In this document: one piece after another, positions 61,926 through 64,000 of the stretch
Numbering within the stretch: the stretch's first letter is position 1
How the letters are laid out: each line of letters starts with the position of its first letter
Origin: Macrothele yani
Lineage: Eukaryota > Arthropoda > Arachnida > Araneae > Macrothelidae
Assembly (NCBI GenBank): GCA_039090855.1
Contig: CM076990.1
Span: 195,243,232 to 195,307,231, forward strand
DNA length: 64,000 bases
Direction: 5' to 3'
Position numbers and translations under genes: made by a program
The notes under the pieces: model-generated
Database searches by the model: none
What the model was told of the DNA's origin: nothing
The model's input: the letters and a program-made list of their open reading frames with translations, nothing else

Positions 61926-62869
61926 AAAATCCTTCACTCTTACCCATAAGCCCCCCAAGGAAATTTTCTACATGTGAAAATGTGTGTTTCTATACTATAA
62001 AATTATTTGTCATGGTGCATTACCAACTTTAGTCACAACTTCATGCCAACCTTTTCGGCGCCCCCACAGACTGGCGCCCGGGGACAACTCCCTTATCCCT
62101 GTTGCTACGACTCTGAGAATAATTGGCAGCACGTAAGCAGAAAACAAGGTGGAAATATCCATTAAAGCTCAGGCAAAATCAATGTAAAAGGATGCCGGTG
62201 GACGGTCTTATCGTGGATTCTTGCAAAGAGTACGACCTAAGATATAGGAATCGGTAATTTTCTCGCTGGCAGCTTTAGTCGCATATGTAGATGGATAGCT
62301 GTTCCGGATATCCTTTATGTCATTCGTCATCAAAGTTTTCCTTCTTGTTTACTCAGAACCCCGACTCGTCTCTCCTCATCTTTCTTCCACTACTGCGCTT
62401 TCCTGGTTGCTGTGTTCCTGATTCCACTCGCCGCCGGGAAATCTTCATTGCTTCTCGAGTGTCCCTGTGAGTTTTTACTTCCGTCACGGAGCCTCTTTGG
62501 AACTTAGGATAACAGACATAACACACACAAAATTTATTGCTATGGAATGCTTCACGTTTGAATGAAGCGTTGAGGCTAGCTTATGTATGCTGATCTCTGA
62601 TATCAGAAGGTGAAGGGAGATCTAGCCCGTGACCGAATTTTGAAATTATATATTTTTCTTGCGCTTACTGCTTTAAATCCTTAGTGAAGAATTTGGCTAT
62701 TGAAAAACGGGTATGTGCACAAAAACTTGAAGGAATTCTATCGTTGCTTAGTGGCTCCCAGGTTTAGCTTTAATCAATTTTCATTGCATTCAATACTGTT
62801 CATCAAACTGAATTATTATTTTCTTTGACCCTTGCCCCCCCTCCTCCTCCCTCTCGCTATATATTCTTC
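61926..62869. other. Mostly unassigned; GC-richer patch with a possible exon
   Basis: From about 62050 to 62520 the base composition is less AT-rich. A segment at 62357-62466 has acceptor and donor signals (see findings). CGGCGCCCCCACAGACTGGC near 62055 looks like repeat sequence but is not assigned. Confidence 0.35.
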
Positions 62870-63298
62870 CAGTGCGGAGCAGAGACGTAGACCTTAACTA
62901 AAAGAAAAAAAAAACATACAAAGACTGCAGACAATTGAAAGAAACATGAAGATATGCATGCTTGGTATAACCAGGAAAGATAAAAAGAGGAACTCGTGGA
63001 TAAGGAAAATGACAAGAATGGAAGACATCATGATCAGAATAAAATCTCCGAAATGGCAATGGGCTGGACATATTGCCTCCTAGGAGAACGGACCACTGAT
63101 GATGGACAACCGAAATTTTAGACTGGATTCCTAGGAGACAGGAAAAGACCCAGAAGAAGACCTCATGGGAGATGGGTGGATAAAATTTGAAAGCACGCGG
63201 AAGTGACATGGAGAAGACTGGCCCAAGACAGATCGTTGGGGAAGAAACTTGGGGAGACCTTTATCCAACAATGGATTGATAATGGTAGATGATGATGA
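62870..63298 (+). pseudogene. RTE-A LINE, 5'-truncated 3' copy
   Basis: Begins in the CGGAGCAGAGACGTAGACCT (AETWTL) region with an A-run insertion (62905-62914). It then parallels 31220-31648 with indels (KRNSWIRKMTRMEDIMIRIK, FIQQWIDNG) and ends in a GATGATGATG tail. Confidence 0.87.
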
Positions 63299-63930
63299 TG
63301 TATTTTTAACAAGCCTGTTAGTAAGGTACAAGTATTAAGTTAATGATTTATCTGTAGTTTCTGCTTTCCGATTTTTTCAGAAACTTAAGTTTTTAAAATT
63401 ATATTTGGTTCTCATAATCATTTTAGGTAAGGCCTAAAAGTAGGTTTTTTCAGAAACGAAATGTCACCCTTTCGGGCGTTAATTATTATTAGAGTATTAT
63501 TAATTTCGACGTTTCCTGTGAGTTTATAAGTAAATGTGTTTAGAAAGTCACGTAAAACTGGAATACTGCATTCATGTATAGATAACAGTAAAATAAATCA
63601 ACATGATTGCCTGGAGTGCATAGAATTTCTAAATGCTTATAGAATTGAAACGCTGCGATATACATAGTACTTGTGGAACAAGGGTACACTAGTTACCGTA
63701 TTCACTAACTTAACTGTTATCGAAAGTTAGTTCGTAGGTCGAAAAGTTCGTCTATCTAAACTCACAAATTCCTGAGACTAGATATGTACAAAACGTTAGT
63801 GAGCCTATGAGCACAGATAGAAACTGTAGAAAAAATGTCAATATAAAATAATAACGGGGGAAAGAAACGCGTAAATTAAGTCGCATTGCTATCCTTTGAA
63901 AAGATAAGGTAAGAGAATTCATTTGCAATA
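63299..63930. other. No supported gene
   Basis: AT-rich unassigned sequence up to the terminal hairpin. Confidence 0.4.
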
Positions 63931-63931
63931 T

Positions 63932-63982
63932 TCTTGCCATGTTTCTCTTTGATGTCCTTAATCAAAGAGAAACATGGCAAGA
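63932..63982. repeat. Perfect 22-bp inverted repeat with 7-nt loop
   Basis: The arms CTTGCCATGTTTCTCTTTGAT (63933-63953) and its exact complement (63961-63981) extend by one further pair, with loop GTCCTTA. Similar in style to the hairpin at 14286-14365. Confidence 0.85.
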
Positions 63983-64000
63983 GCTTTCTGTTGTACGAAC

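Noticed and set aside
1..64000. Endogenous virus or LTR retrotransposon
   Set aside because: No LTR pairs, gag/protease/integrase motifs or envelope-like proteins were recognised. All RT sequences belong to RTE-type LINEs or Penelope-like elements.

Overview
The window is nuclear DNA of a transposon-laden invertebrate. I read it as most likely an arthropod with a large genome, but this is inference from the mix of element families and I cannot name the species. It is AT-rich, has intron-type splice signals, many TA-flanked Tc1/mariner elements, RTE-type LINEs, Penelope-like elements (PLEs), tRNA-derived SINEs and several MITEs. There are no operons, no bacterial or viral genes and no CRISPR array.

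Host genes are a very small part of it. A plus-strand gene seems to end here. A 56-nt exon (24182-24237) and a terminal exon (26711-26813) have good splice sites and matching phase, and an AATAAA follows at 27434. A second plus-strand gene may begin at 44836 with a 28-codon first coding exon that ends in GTAAGA. I recognise neither protein. Exon-like segments at 5581-5602 and 62357-62466 are weaker.

Layout. 1-2090: an RTE-A LINE split by an opposite-strand RTE-B LINE. 2641-4720: a pogo/Tigger relic split by an RTE-B copy with a 12-bp target duplication, itself carrying a TTAA-flanked MITE. 6029-7804: a palindromic PLE. 8482-10768: a fold-back mariner containing a complete-length second mariner. 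10980-12282: a hAT deletion derivative. 12341-13718: a Tc1/mariner relative. 15903-16965: two RTE-A copies. 17933-23007: a three-level nest (fold-back transposon, palindromic PLE, mariner) lying in a ~100-bp tandem array. 27565-28951: a Tc1. 29945-31650: the best RTE-A copy, with a 543-codon open frame. 32440-33620: two LINE tails. 35196-36443: a Tc1. 36945-40700: a nearly complete RTE-B copy with a 644-bp Tc1 deletion derivative inside.

From ~42.5 kb rightward CpG looks more frequent. This part holds inverted tRNA-like elements, the putative first exon, a young SINE with a 13-bp target duplication (48148-48376), a ~146-bp tandem family, a long-TIR MITE, a third PLE fragment, four more Tc1/mariner-type elements (two exactly back to back), and a 66-bp minisatellite with higher-order structure (60615-61912).

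The elements do not form a pathway. Most carry frameshifts or stops, so the window is a record of repeated insertion. RTE-type LINEs probably supplied the machinery for the SINEs, and autonomous relatives supplied transposase for the MITEs and fold-back elements; both are inferences. No clearly new functional system is visible. The points most worth following are the host exons, the palindromic PLEs, the fold-back transposons with transposase fragments in their arms, and the higher-order minisatellite.
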